Source: CAINVV01 sp038323575 (GTDB lineage: Bacteria; Bacteroidota; Bacteroidia; Bacteroidales; Prolixibacteraceae). From it: a stretch of DNA of 64,000 bases. Position numbers and translations under genes: made by a program. The DNA is taken from positions 1 through 64,000 of the forward strand of contig JBBQHB010000016.1 in assembly GCA_038323575.1 (NCBI GenBank), given 5' to 3'. Positions 53,494 through 62,833 of this stretch are shown piece after piece (position 1 is the stretch's first letter; each line of letters opens with the position of its first letter). The notes under the pieces were generated by a model. The model made no database searches and was not told the DNA's origin. It saw only the letters and a program-made list of their open reading frames with translations.

Positions 53494-55383
53494 ATGAGAA
53501 AATGGCGTGTTGAAGATTCTGCTGAGCTTTACAACATCAACGGATGGGGAATTAATTTTTTCTCCATCAATGAGAAAGGCCACGTTGTGGTTAAACCAAG
53601 GAAAGATAGTTGTGAAGTCGATCTGATGGAGCTCGTTGAAGAATTGTCACTGAGGGATGTTTCTACCCCTGTTTTGCTTCGTTTTCCGGATATTCTGGAC
53701 AGCAGGATCGAAAAAATGGCGAGCTGCTTTAAAATTGCAGCGGAAGAATATGGTTACAACGCACAGAATTATATCATTTATCCGATCAAGGTCAACCAAA
53801 TGAGGCCCGTAGTTGAGGAGATTGTCACGCACGGAAAGAAATTCAACATCGGACTGGAAGCGGGTTCCAAACCCGAACTTCATGCGGTAATTGCCATCAA
53901 CACCGACAACGAATCGCTGATCATCTGCAACGGATACAAAGACGAAGATTACATCGAACTCGCCCTGTTGGCCCAGAAAATGGGTCGCCGGATCTATCTT
54001 GTCATCGAAAAGCTGAGCGAGATGAAACTGATCGTAAAAATTGCCAAGCAGTTTAAGGTCAAGCCAAATCTGGGTATCCGCATCAAACTTTCCAGTACCG
54101 GAAGCGGGAAATGGGAAGATTCGGGCGGTGATGGCAGCAAGTTCGGACTTACCTCCAGCGAATTGCTCGATGCGCTCGATTATTTGGATAAGAATAAGAT
54201 GAAGGACTGCCTTCACCTGGTCCATTTTCACATCGGAAGTCAGGTTAACAAAATACGCAGGATCAAACTAGCCATGCGCGAAGCCTCGCAATTTTACGTG
54301 CAAATGCACAAAAATGGTTTCCTGATTGATTTTGTGGATATTGGAGGCGGATTGGGTGTCGATTATGATGGTACCAGGTCGTCCAGCGAAAGCAGTGTAA
54401 ATTACAGTATCCAGGAGTATGTCAACGATGTTGTTTCTACCCTGGTGGATGTCAGTGAAAAAAATGGAATTCCCCATCCAAACATCATCACGGAATCCGG
54501 CCGGTCGCTGACAGCCCACCATTCTGTGCTGGTTTTCGAAGTTCTTGAATCAACTTCCCTGCCAAGATGGGAAGATGAGGAAGAAGTGAGTCCGGATGAT
54601 CATGAATTACTGACGGAACTGTATTCCCTGTGGGATACCCTGAATCAGCCCCGGATGCTTGAGACCTGGCACGACGCGCAGCAGATCCGCGAAGAGGCGC
54701 TTGACCGTTTCAGCCTCGGACTCCTGGATATCTCGACGAGGGCCAAAATCGAAAGGTTATTCTGGTCTATCGCCAAAGAGACAACCCAGATGGTAGCAGG
54801 GATGAAACACGTACCCGAGGAGTTTTTAACCCTGCCTAAATTATTGTCAGATAAATATTTCTGTAATTTCTCCCTCTTCCAGTCACTTCCGGATTCGTGG
54901 GCAATCGACCAGATTTTCCCGATAATGCCGCTCGACCGCCTGGATGAGAAACCCGACAGAAGCGCCACCATTCAGGATATTACCTGTGATTCGGACGGAA
55001 AGATTGAAAATTTTATCTCTGCACGCAGTCAATCGTACAACCTGCCGGTTCATTCGCTTAAACCCAAAGAGCCTTACTACATCGGGGTTTTCCTGGTAGG
55101 GGCTTACCAGGAGATTCTGGGCGACCTTCATAACCTGTTCGGAGACACCAATGCCGTCCACGTTTCGGTCGACGAAAAAGGATACAGCATCGATCAGGTG
55201 ATCGACGGGGAAACAGTAGCGGAAGTATTGGAATATGTACAGTACAACCCTAAAAAACTGGTGAGGACGGTCGAAACCTGGGTAACCTCCTCCGTTAAAT
55301 CAGGGATTATCTCCGCGGAAGAGGGGAAAGAATTTTTATCCAACTACCGTTCAGGCTTATACGGATATACTTACCTTGAGTAG
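53494..55383 (+). CDS. speA: Biosynthetic arginine decarboxylase
   Basis: A PLP fold III enzyme that converts arginine to agmatine, the first step to putrescine and spermidine. The 629-residue product has the PLP Lys99 in IIYPIKVNQMRP, GLEAGSKPELHAVIA near 126, LHLVHFHIGSQVNKI with the substrate-side His, FVDIGGGLGVDYDG near 280, ITESGRSLTAHHSVLV near 335 and the C-terminal GAYQEILGDLHNLFGDTNAVH. Length is normal for SpeA. The TonB receptor gene follows after 12 bp. Confidence 0.95.
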   Translation: MRKWRVEDSAELYNINGWGINFFSINEKGHVVVKPRKDSCEVDLMELVEELSLRDVSTPVLLRFPDILDSRIEKMASCFKIAAEEYGYNAQNYIIYPIKVNQMRPVVEEIVTHGKKFNIGLEAGSKPELHAVIAINTDNESLIICNGYKDEDYIELALLAQKMGRRIYLVIEKLSEMKLIVKIAKQFKVKPNLGIRIKLSSTGSGKWEDSGGDGSKFGLTSSELLDALDYLDKNKMKDCLHLVHFHIGSQVNKIRRIKLAMREASQFYVQMHKNGFLIDFVDIGGGLGVDYDGTRSSSESSVNYSIQEYVNDVVSTLVDVSEKNGIPHPNIITESGRSLTAHHSVLVFEVLESTSLPRWEDEEEVSPDDHELLTELYSLWDTLNQPRMLETWHDAQQIREEALDRFSLGLLDISTRAKIERLFWSIAKETTQMVAGMKHVPEEFLTLPKLLSDKYFCNFSLFQSLPDSWAIDQIFPIMPLDRLDEKPDRSATIQDITCDSDGKIENFISARSQSYNLPVHSLKPKEPYYIGVFLVGAYQEILGDLHNLFGDTNAVHVSVDEKGYSIDQVIDGETVAEVLEYVQYNPKKLVRTVETWVTSSVKSGIISAEEGKEFLSNYRSGLYGYTYLE

Positions 55384-55395
55384 AAAGCCTGAATT

Positions 55396-57798
55396 ATGGA
55401 GACTACCTCTACGTTTAAGTGGCGAATGATTTTTTTGAAGCTGCTTTGCCTGTATGTTTTTTTTTCGGCAGCAAGCGGTACCCTGCAGGCACAGATTTAT
55501 TTGCAGAATGTGAAAGGGACGCTTCGCGACCAGGAGACACGACAACCAATTGAAGGCGTGACCCTCCAATTTTTCAATCAAAGCAAAGAATATACGGCTT
55601 TTTCAGATACAGACGGAAATTTTAAAATTAAGATCCCATCCGGACGATGGGACATCCTGATTTCCCATTTGGGATACAGACCCAAAACCATTCCGAATGT
55701 TCAGGTCGGGACCGGGAAAGAGGTCATGCTGGAGATAGCGCTGGAAGCAAAAGTATACGAAACCCAGGAAGTTCAGGTCTCTGCCGGTAAACAAATCTGG
55801 CTTAAGCCCGCCAGCGGATCGAGCGTCAGAACACTTCAAAGCCAGGATGCCTCCAGATTTGCCGGAGGATATTCTGATCCTTTACGGATGGTGGCAAATT
55901 TTGCCGGAATTTCCAGCGGGAACAGTGACCAGAGCAACGAGATTGTGGTAAGGGGAAACTCTCCGAGAGGCTTGCTTTGGCGTCTCGAAGGGCTTGAAAT
56001 CCCCAGCCCCAACCATCTTTCGAGTGGTGTTGGAAGTAACGGAGGCGCTTATTCCATGATTTCAACAAACGTACTTGCGGATTTTGATTTTTATACCGGC
56101 GCTTTTCCTGCAGAATACGGGAATGCTTTGTCGGGTGCCATGGATTTGAGGCTCAGGAAGGGAAACACCGATAAACACGAATTCGGCTTGCAGCTGAGTG
56201 TTGTGGGGGCCGAAGCTTCGGCGGAAGGGCCGCTTGGTAAATCAACCGGTAACTCTTACCTGTTCAACATGAGGTATGCCAATTTCAATATTTTACAAAA
56301 TTACGGCATCATCAGCTTCGAGGATATGAGCATAATTCCGAACTCACTGGACTGGACTTTCAATATGAATTTTCGAGGGACTAAATTTGGGGATCTCGAA
56401 CTGTTTTCAATAGGCGGCAATAGTCAGGCCGGTAATGAAGCCACGGAAAACAGAGCGAATATTCTCAAAGGAATCAACAATGACGAGTTTCTTGAAGAGG
56501 ACGGCCTGGCCGTTGTCGGTATCAAACACTTGAAAAATTTCAAAGACGGGAAAACATATCTCCGTACCATAGTAGGATTTACCAGATCCACTCAAAACTG
56601 GCATGAAGGGGTTGTTGATTCAAATATGGTGCATGTTATCAATAAGCAGGATTGGTTTATTGCCCCGGCTTTGAGAACATCTTTGATGGCAAACAGGAAA
56701 ATCGATTCCAATAATTCGATCAGGGCGGGAATCGAATACCACAGGACTTTTGCCGATATGTTCAGCATAAGACGTCAGTCGAACCAAAAATTCGACACTT
56801 TGGTCGACCAAAGGTCACATAGTTTTTACACCCAGGCTTATTTCCAGTGGAAATACAAACCAAACGATTTTTTTGAGTTAGTCCCTTCATTGCATACAGT
56901 ATATACCAGCGTCAACCGGGAACTGACCTTTGAGCCACGGATTGGGATGTTGTTCAATTTGGGCAGAAATCAGTCCTTAAATTTCGGCGCAGGTTTCTAT
57001 TCAAGGCTGGATCCCTTGCCAATTTACTATTTCAGGGTAAAGGTCGGGAAAACAGATCGAAAGATGGTCAACAGTGACTTGAAGACAACCAAAGCCTTTC
57101 ACCTCGTTGCAGGATACCGCATATCTTTAGCAAGTGATCTGAGAGTATCCCTTGAGGCTTATTACCAGCATTTGTTCAATGTTCCGGTCAGCATCTATAA
57201 TACCAACACTTTTTCGATGGTTAATATTTCAGAAGGTTTACCCGATATTAATCTAAATAATGAAGGACTGTCAGAGAACAAAGGGGTTGAACTTACTATC
57301 GACAAGTCTTTTTCACGCAGCTATTATTTTCTTGCTACAGTTTCGCTCTTTAACTCAGAATACAAGGCATCCAGTACAAGATGGTATTCAACCTATTACA
57401 ACTCCAATTTTATTTTCAACTTCGTATGCGGAAAAGAGTTCAAGGTCGGGAAATACAACCAGAACTCACTGGGATTCAATTTCAGGAACATGGCCAGGGG
57501 TGGTTACCGTTATACTCCCCCGGAATATGAACAAAGTATAAAAAGGAAGTACATAGTATACAATACCAACAAGACTTTCGGTGAGCATTTGCCTTTTTAT
57601 GACCGGATGGATTTAGGGATGAATTACCGTATCAACAAGAAAAGTTCGGCCTTTAACTTCTCCCTCGACATACAGAATGTTACGAACCGACACAATGTTT
57701 ACAAGCGAACCTTTAGTTATGTGAGCGGTGCAGTAGTAGAGAGGGATAGAAAACTGATTGGTCTGGTACCTATCGCCGGAATTCGGTTTGATTTCTAA
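55396..57798 (+). CDS. TonB-dependent receptor with carboxypeptidase-like regulatory domain
   Basis: An 800-residue outer membrane receptor. It has a signal peptide (1-33, ending LQAQ), a carboxypeptidase-D regulatory-like beta-sandwich (about 38-115, GTLRDQETRQPIEGVTLQFF), a plug domain (about 130-235, NEIVVRGNSPRGLLWRLEGL, FPAEYGNALSGAMDLR) and a 22-strand barrel ending in the terminal aromatic PIAGIRFDF. No SusD partner is adjacent. It may take up a ligand under the same control as speA; the substrate is unknown. A PAS-domain remnant begins within the last codons of its 3' end. Confidence 0.93.
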   Translation: METTSTFKWRMIFLKLLCLYVFFSAASGTLQAQIYLQNVKGTLRDQETRQPIEGVTLQFFNQSKEYTAFSDTDGNFKIKIPSGRWDILISHLGYRPKTIPNVQVGTGKEVMLEIALEAKVYETQEVQVSAGKQIWLKPASGSSVRTLQSQDASRFAGGYSDPLRMVANFAGISSGNSDQSNEIVVRGNSPRGLLWRLEGLEIPSPNHLSSGVGSNGGAYSMISTNVLADFDFYTGAFPAEYGNALSGAMDLRLRKGNTDKHEFGLQLSVVGAEASAEGPLGKSTGNSYLFNMRYANFNILQNYGIISFEDMSIIPNSLDWTFNMNFRGTKFGDLELFSIGGNSQAGNEATENRANILKGINNDEFLEEDGLAVVGIKHLKNFKDGKTYLRTIVGFTRSTQNWHEGVVDSNMVHVINKQDWFIAPALRTSLMANRKIDSNNSIRAGIEYHRTFADMFSIRRQSNQKFDTLVDQRSHSFYTQAYFQWKYKPNDFFELVPSLHTVYTSVNRELTFEPRIGMLFNLGRNQSLNFGAGFYSRLDPLPIYYFRVKVGKTDRKMVNSDLKTTKAFHLVAGYRISLASDLRVSLEAYYQHLFNVPVSIYNTNTFSMVNISEGLPDINLNNEGLSENKGVELTIDKSFSRSYYFLATVSLFNSEYKASSTRWYSTYYNSNFIFNFVCGKEFKVGKYNQNSLGFNFRNMARGGYRYTPPEYEQSIKRKYIVYNTNKTFGEHLPFYDRMDLGMNYRINKKSSAFNFSLDIQNVTNRHNVYKRTFSYVSGAVVERDRKLIGLVPIAGIRFDF

Positions 57799-58109
57799 CA
57801 GATTCTGTTACCAATATTTTTAAATTGAGAAATTCAGATATCGGACGCCCATTTACCGATCTGGTCGGCAGTTTGCAGTATCCCGAAATTGACGACCATG
57901 CACGACAGGTAATCAAAAACCTGACGACTGTCGAAACATCTATTATCCCCCACAATGAACGACGGTTCAATATCAGGATTCTTACAGAACCACCGAAGAC
58001 CGAATAGACGGCCTGGTTGTAACCTTCACCGATATTTCTGCCTATAAGAAGCTGGAACTTGAACTGCAATTGGAAAGGGAAGCATTGCAGAAAAGAGGGA
58101 AGGGGTAGG
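57792..58109 (+). pseudogene. Frameshifted PAS-domain remnant (CheB/CheR-type hybrid)
   Basis: From 57792, in a different frame from the receptor, the sequence reads FLTDSVTNIFKLRNSDIGRP, FTDLVGSLQYPEIDDHAR and FNIRIL, then breaks. Two bases out of frame it resumes as YRTTEDRIDGLVVTFTDISA and KKLELELQLEREALQK before a TAG near 58109. This is the C-terminal PAS part of CheB/CheR-type hybrid sensor proteins (where RILPYRT...RIDGVVITF is common). The start of the gene is missing; the fragment begins 7 bases before the receptor's end, a deletion or recombination joint. Confidence 0.75.
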
Positions 58110-58139
58110 GTCCGGTCTCCAGTCCCCAGTCTCCTTTCT

Positions 58140-58200
58140 CCGTTCTCCGGTATAACTTTAGTCACTTTAGCTCACTTAAGTTCACTTTAGTTCACTTCAC
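58140..58200. repeat. Decamer repeat family A copy downstream of nrdJ
   Basis: Read on the minus strand: decamers AAGTGAACTA, AAGTGAACTT, AAGTGAGCTA and then CTAAAGTTATACCGG and AGAACGG, the same succession as at thiL (34219-34282), with one or two mismatches and an indel. In minus sense it is followed by a purine-rich GGAGACTGGGGACTGGAG stretch, again as after thiL. The element is on the nrdJ strand, beyond its terminator. Confidence 0.85.
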
Positions 58201-58229
58201 AAAAAAAAGGAAGACCTTTCGTCCTTCCC
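58201..58229 (-). terminator. Intrinsic terminator of nrdJ
   Basis: On the minus strand a GC-rich hairpin with arms GGAAGGAC and GTCTTCC (one bulge) is followed by T8 (58208-58201). It lies 33 bp after the nrdJ stop codon. Confidence 0.78.
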
Positions 58230-58261
58230 CCAGAGATATTTATCTAAAATTATGAAAACGT

Positions 58262-60808
58262 TTAACCGCATTTGGAAGAGCCGCAATCAGTACAGATAAG
58301 GCATCCTTCCTGGTAAATTACATTGTCTGAACCGCAGCCCTCACATTTGGCATCCTCGCAGGAGGTGCCGTTCGGAATAAACTTCTTCAGTGCGCGGGCA
58401 ACCCCGTTCTTCCAGGTATTGATCGATTCCGTGTCAAATTGCAGGCTGGTAATCAGTTCCGCAATTTTCTGAATCGGCATGCTGTGTCTCAGCACGCTGG
58501 AGATAAATTTGGCATAGTTCCAGAAGATAGGATTGAATTTAAATGACAATCCTTCGATGGTGGTTTTGTAGCCGCGGTTGTTCCGGTACTGGAAATCGTA
58601 GCGGGATACCCCGTTTTCATCCCTGTTCTTGATGATCCATCCGTTGGTTACGGATCGCGGAAGGAGAATTCCGTCCTCATCATCGGCAAGACCGGTGAAA
58701 ATTTCGTAGGGTTTTCCGTCGATCAATCCGATAAAGGCAATCCATTTCTCTTTGTTGTTTTGGAAACGGACGATGTCTGCCTCCAGTATTTCCGGGCGTT
58801 TGGTCGGGAAAACACCGTCTTTCTTTTTGTCTCTGGTCGAAATCAGTACGCCCGATCTTGAACCTTCGCGGTAGACGGTCACTCCTTTGCAGCCATTTTC
58901 CCAGGCGGAGAAAAAGAGTTTGCCCACCAGTTCTTCGGTTGCCTCCTCCGGCAGGTTGATGGTAACGGAAATGGAGTGATCCACCCATTTCTGGATCTGT
59001 CCCTGCATTTTTACCTTGGCCATCCAGTCGATGTCGTTGGAAGTTGCTTTGGCATAAGGTGATTTGTTGACCAGTTCATCTATCTCGTCGCTGCTGTACT
59101 TTTTGTTGGTTTTGTAGCCGTTAATTTCCATCCAGAGTTTGAATTTGTGGTGGAAAATCAGGTACTCTTCCCACGAATCACCCATTTCGTCCACGAAATC
59201 GATTCGCGCTTCTTTGTCGTTCGGATTTACTTTTCTCCTGCGTTTGTAAACCGGCATGAAAACCGGTTCAATGCCCGAAGTGGTCTGTGTCATCAAACTG
59301 GTTGTCCCGGTAGGGGCGATGGTGAGCAGGGCAATGTTCCGGCGGCCGTACTTGGCCATATCTTCATAAAGCTCCGGATCTGCCAGCGCAAGGCGCTTGA
59401 TGTAGGGATTTCCGAGTTCTTTTTTGGCGTCATAGATCGGGAATGCACCGCGTTCTTTGGCCAGTAAAACTGAACCGCGGTAAGCTTCAATAGCAACGAT
59501 TTTGTGTACCTCTACCGAGAAGTCGATGGCATTTTCTGATCCGTACTGCAGGCCAAGTGCGGCAAGCATGTCGCCTTCGGCTGTGATGCCGATACCTGTT
59601 CTGCGTCCGTTGATGGCTTTTTCCTTGATTTTTCCCCAGAGATTCAATTCAACCTGCTTGATTTCTTCAATTTCAGGATCTGCAGCTATTTTGTCAATAA
59701 TGGCATCGATTTTTTCCAGTTCGAGGTCGATAATATCATCCATGATCCGTTGCGAGAGCCTCACATGTGAACGGAAGAGTGAAAAATTGAATTTTGCATG
59801 TTGGGTGAACGGCTGGTCAACATAGGAGTAGAGGTTGATGGCTATCAGACGGCAGCTGTCGTAGGGGCAGAGCGGAATTTCACCGCAGGGATTCGTGGAA
59901 ACTGTTCCGTAACCAAGATCCGCATAACAATCAGGTACTGATTCTCGGATAACAGTATCCCAGAAAAGGATACCAGGTTCGGCGGATTTCCATGCATTGA
60001 AAACAATTTTTTGCCAGAGTTTTGAGGCGTCGGTCTCTTTGGTGTAAACCGGTTCGCTGCTGTTGATCGGATATTTCTGGTGATACATGGCCGAATTGCG
60101 GACGGCCTTCATGAATTCGTCGTCAATTTTAACGGATACGTTGGCGCCTGTAACTTTCCCTTCGTCCATCTTGGCATCGATAAACTGCTCTGAATCCGGA
60201 TGTTTGATGGAAACTGACAGCATCAATGCACCTCTCCGGCCATCCTGGGCAACCTCTCTGGTCGAATTGGAGAAGCGCTCCATAAAAGGTACGATTCCGG
60301 TTGAGGTGAGCGCCGAATTTTTAACAGGTGATCCTTTTGGCCGGATATGGGAAAGGTCATGACCTACGCCGCCGCGTCTTTTCATCAGCTGGACTTGTTC
60401 CTGGTCGACCATCATGATGCCGCCGTAGGAATCTGCACCATTTCCGACTACAAAGCAGTTGGAAAGGGATCCGGTCTGAAAATCATTTCCGATACCGGTC
60501 ATAGGGCCGCCTTGCGGAACAATGTATTTAAACTGAGCGAACAATTCAAAAAGTTCGCTTTCCGAAAGCGGATTCGGATATTTCTTTTCTACCCTGGCAA
60601 TTTCAGACGACAACCGATGGTGAAGATCATCCGGGGTTAATTCAAAAAGATTGCCGTAGGAATCTTTCAGGGCATATTTATTGACCCAAACTCTGGCAGC
60701 CAACTCATCCCCTTGAAAATATTTCAAGGAGGCTTCAAATGCCTCCTCGTTCGAATAAGTTTTGAGGTGAGTATTTTTTTTCATAGTCGAAACGTCATGT
60801 GATTCCAT
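58262..60808 (-). CDS. nrdJ: Adenosylcobalamin-dependent ribonucleotide reductase (class II, NrdJ)
   Basis: The enzyme reduces ribonucleotides using adenosylcobalamin to start the radical reaction, so it works with or without oxygen. The 848-residue product has QTGSLSNCFVVGNGADSYGG near residue 130 and GGVGHDLSHIRPKG near 160. It also has the active-site region NPCGEIPLCPYDSCRL near 310, ITAEGDMLAALG near 405, and IAPTGTTSLMTQTTSGIEPVF near 495. A C-terminal zinc-ribbon (CEGCGSDNVIYQEGCLICTDCGSS) probably re-reduces the active site. The first ATG is used; an in-frame ATG eight codons on is an alternative. No nrdR-like box or B12 riboswitch is evident upstream. Confidence 0.95.
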   Translation of the reverse strand: MESHDVSTMKKNTHLKTYSNEEAFEASLKYFQGDELAARVWVNKYALKDSYGNLFELTPDDLHHRLSSEIARVEKKYPNPLSESELFELFAQFKYIVPQGGPMTGIGNDFQTGSLSNCFVVGNGADSYGGIMMVDQEQVQLMKRRGGVGHDLSHIRPKGSPVKNSALTSTGIVPFMERFSNSTREVAQDGRRGALMLSVSIKHPDSEQFIDAKMDEGKVTGANVSVKIDDEFMKAVRNSAMYHQKYPINSSEPVYTKETDASKLWQKIVFNAWKSAEPGILFWDTVIRESVPDCYADLGYGTVSTNPCGEIPLCPYDSCRLIAINLYSYVDQPFTQHAKFNFSLFRSHVRLSQRIMDDIIDLELEKIDAIIDKIAADPEIEEIKQVELNLWGKIKEKAINGRRTGIGITAEGDMLAALGLQYGSENAIDFSVEVHKIVAIEAYRGSVLLAKERGAFPIYDAKKELGNPYIKRLALADPELYEDMAKYGRRNIALLTIAPTGTTSLMTQTTSGIEPVFMPVYKRRRKVNPNDKEARIDFVDEMGDSWEEYLIFHHKFKLWMEINGYKTNKKYSSDEIDELVNKSPYAKATSNDIDWMAKVKMQGQIQKWVDHSISVTINLPEEATEELVGKLFFSAWENGCKGVTVYREGSRSGVLISTRDKKKDGVFPTKRPEILEADIVRFQNNKEKWIAFIGLIDGKPYEIFTGLADDEDGILLPRSVTNGWIIKNRDENGVSRYDFQYRNNRGYKTTIEGLSFKFNPIFWNYAKFISSVLRHSMPIQKIAELITSLQFDTESINTWKNGVARALKKFIPNGTSCEDAKCEGCGSDNVIYQEGCLICTDCGSSKCG

Positions 60809-61084
60809 AAGGTAAATTTTCGTAGGATAAGTAAAAAATCAAGGTCTTACGAGTTAGCTGATAACTATGAAGGGGATCGATCTTTCTTTGGGTAAATATA
60901 GTCACAAAGACATTTTTTCGGATACTATATTCCGGACTAAAAATAAAAAGTTATCAACTTTAAAGTGTTAATATGCACATATACAAGGATATAAAAAATT
61001 ATTTAATTCAGAAAGTTGACAAAAAAATAATTTTCTGTAATTTGTAGTGACTATAAAAACAGGGGGGAACCGGGCGGGAAAACT

Positions 61085-62323
61085 TCACTTTTCGAAGAAA
61101 TAGCGGACGATCTGATCTGTTGCTCCGCGGTTACTTTCAACGTATTGAGAGGCAAATTTGCTCTCGTTGGCCAGCCTTACCGGGTCGGTCAGGTAGCTTT
61201 CAAACAGGTTGCTCAACTCTTCGTAACTGGTAATGGAATGAGCTGCACCCAGTCCGATCATCTCTACGGCTTCGTGAAATTTCTGGTAATCGGGACCGAA
61301 AACGACGGGCATTCCATAAACAGCCGGCTCGAGAATGCTGTGAATACCGGTGGTGAATCCACCTCCGATGTAAGCAATCTGGGCATAACGGTAAACCGAT
61401 ACCAGGTAACCGTAACCATCAACAATGAGTACATCGGCATCTTCAAGTTCCCGGGCTGAAGAATCTGAAGAATAAAGTGCATAAGGTCTTTTCAGCTGGG
61501 TGGTAATACGCCCGATGGAATCCGGATTTACTTCATGCGGGGCAAGGACAAATTTAACGGGCAGTTTGCACTCGTCGACAAAACGGAGAAAGAGAAGCTC
61601 ATCTTCCGGCCAGGTACTTCCGGCAACAATAATCATTTTCCCGGCGCAAAATTTCTCAAGTTTGGGCAGTTCTGCCGCCGCCTTTGCAATCTGTGCCACC
61701 CGGTCGAGCCGGGTATCTCCGCTGATAGAAACATTTTTAAATCCAAATTTTTTCAGAATGTCGTAAGAACTCTGGTTTTGCACAAAAATATGGGTATAGA
61801 CGCTCAGCACTTTTCTGAACCATTTGCCCCAGGGGCGGAAGAAAAACTGGGAGGGGCGGAACAAGGCGGAGAAGATAAAAGTGGGAATCTTCCTTTTCTT
61901 CAGTTCGTTTAAGAAATTGAACCAAAACTCATATTTGACAAAAAAGACTTTATCAGGATTGACCACGTCGAGGAACCTGGAGGCATTCCGCGGGGTGTCC
62001 AACGGCAGGTAAAAGACATAATCGGCAAGGGGATAGTCTTTTTCCAATTCGTAACCGGAAGGTGAATAGAAGGTGAGCAAGATTTTGTAATCCGGGAAAT
62101 CTTTCTTAACACCTTCAATTACAGGCCTGGCCTGTTCAAATTCACCAAGGGAGGAGACATGAAACCAAAGCAATGGCTCACCGGGAATCACCTCTTTTTG
62201 TATCTTTTCAAAAAGATTTTTCCTTCCCGATAACCATTTTCGTGCCTTGGGATTTCTGAAGGAAACCAGCCAAATCAAAAAGTGGTAAAAATGAATGCCT
62301 GTATTGTAAAGAAAGCGCATCAT
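61085..62323 (-). CDS. waaA: 3-deoxy-D-manno-octulosonic acid transferase
   Basis: WaaA (KdtA) adds Kdo to lipid A precursors at the inner membrane. The product of about 412 residues has an N-terminal membrane anchor (MRFLYNTGIHFYHFLIWLV), the acceptor-side region PLLWFHVSSLGEFEQARPVI with the conserved Glu, and the GT-B C-terminal part with IAYIGGGFTTGIHSILEPAVYGMPVVFGP. The frame starts further upstream at 62377, directly at the rnhA stop; the Met pair at 62320-62323 fits homologues best. It points to a lipid A-bearing outer membrane. Confidence 0.93.
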   Translation of the reverse strand: MMRFLYNTGIHFYHFLIWLVSFRNPKARKWLSGRKNLFEKIQKEVIPGEPLLWFHVSSLGEFEQARPVIEGVKKDFPDYKILLTFYSPSGYELEKDYPLADYVFYLPLDTPRNASRFLDVVNPDKVFFVKYEFWFNFLNELKKRKIPTFIFSALFRPSQFFFRPWGKWFRKVLSVYTHIFVQNQSSYDILKKFGFKNVSISGDTRLDRVAQIAKAAAELPKLEKFCAGKMIIVAGSTWPEDELLFLRFVDECKLPVKFVLAPHEVNPDSIGRITTQLKRPYALYSSDSSARELEDADVLIVDGYGYLVSVYRYAQIAYIGGGFTTGIHSILEPAVYGMPVVFGPDYQKFHEAVEMIGLGAAHSITSYEELSNLFESYLTDPVRLANESKFASQYVESNRGATDQIVRYFFEK

Positions 62324-62377
62324 TAGAATTGCCAGGGGAAAGCAATAGTGCTTTCCGGATAATATTTTGTTCAACAA

Positions 62378-62830
62378 TTATTGCTCACGAAGATATCCTT
62401 CATCGTCCGAAAGATCAGTGCCGTTGGCTGCAGCCACGGCTAACTGATCGCATCTTTCATTTCCCGGAATGGATGCATGACCTTTTACCCACATAAACTT
62501 TACCCGGTGAAGCCTGTAAACGTCGTGGAAGCGCATCCAGAGATCACTGTTTTTCTTGCCTTTGAACCTGTTTTTGATCCAGTTAACCAGCCATCCCTTT
62601 TCAACCGCATCAACGATATACCTGGAGTCAGTATAGATGGTTACCTCTGCATTTTTTATCTTCAATGCCTCCAGTCCGGCGATAACCGCCATCAGTTCCA
62701 TGCGGTTGTTGGTCGTCAGACGGAAACCCTCAGATAACTCTTTCCGGTATTGTCCGTGAAGAAGCAGGGTACCATACCCTCCCGGTCCCGGATTACCCAA
62801 TGAGGATCCATCTGTATACATGATAATCAT
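62378..62830 (-). CDS. rnhA: Ribonuclease HI
   Basis: A 150-residue RNase HI that degrades RNA in RNA-DNA hybrids. The carboxylates of the active site are visible: Asp7 in MYTDGSSLGNPGPGG, Glu45 in NNRMELMAV, Asp68 in IYTDSRYIVDAV, and the final acidic/His region KGHASIPGNERCDQLA. It lies 3 bp after the S46 peptidase gene. With rnhB, both RNase H types are encoded in the window. Confidence 0.96.
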   Translation of the reverse strand: MIIMYTDGSSLGNPGPGGYGTLLLHGQYRKELSEGFRLTTNNRMELMAVIAGLEALKIKNAEVTIYTDSRYIVDAVEKGWLVNWIKNRFKGKKNSDLWMRFHDVYRLHRVKFMWVKGHASIPGNERCDQLAVAAANGTDLSDDEGYLREQ

Positions 62831-62833
62831 AAT

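Larger units (their letters stand above)
57799..58261. other. 463-bp spacer: PAS remnant, repeats and nrdJ terminator
   Basis: Apart from the PAS remnant (to 58109), it contains a C/T-rich stretch at 58110-58152 (AGTCTCC-type units), family A decamers in reverse orientation (58153-58196), and the nrdJ terminator (58201-58229). No intact gene is present. Confidence 0.8.

Noticed and set aside
60809..61084. Cobalamin riboswitch or small gene before nrdJ
   Set aside because: The 276-bp gap is AT-rich, without a B12-box-like sequence or a plausible ORF.
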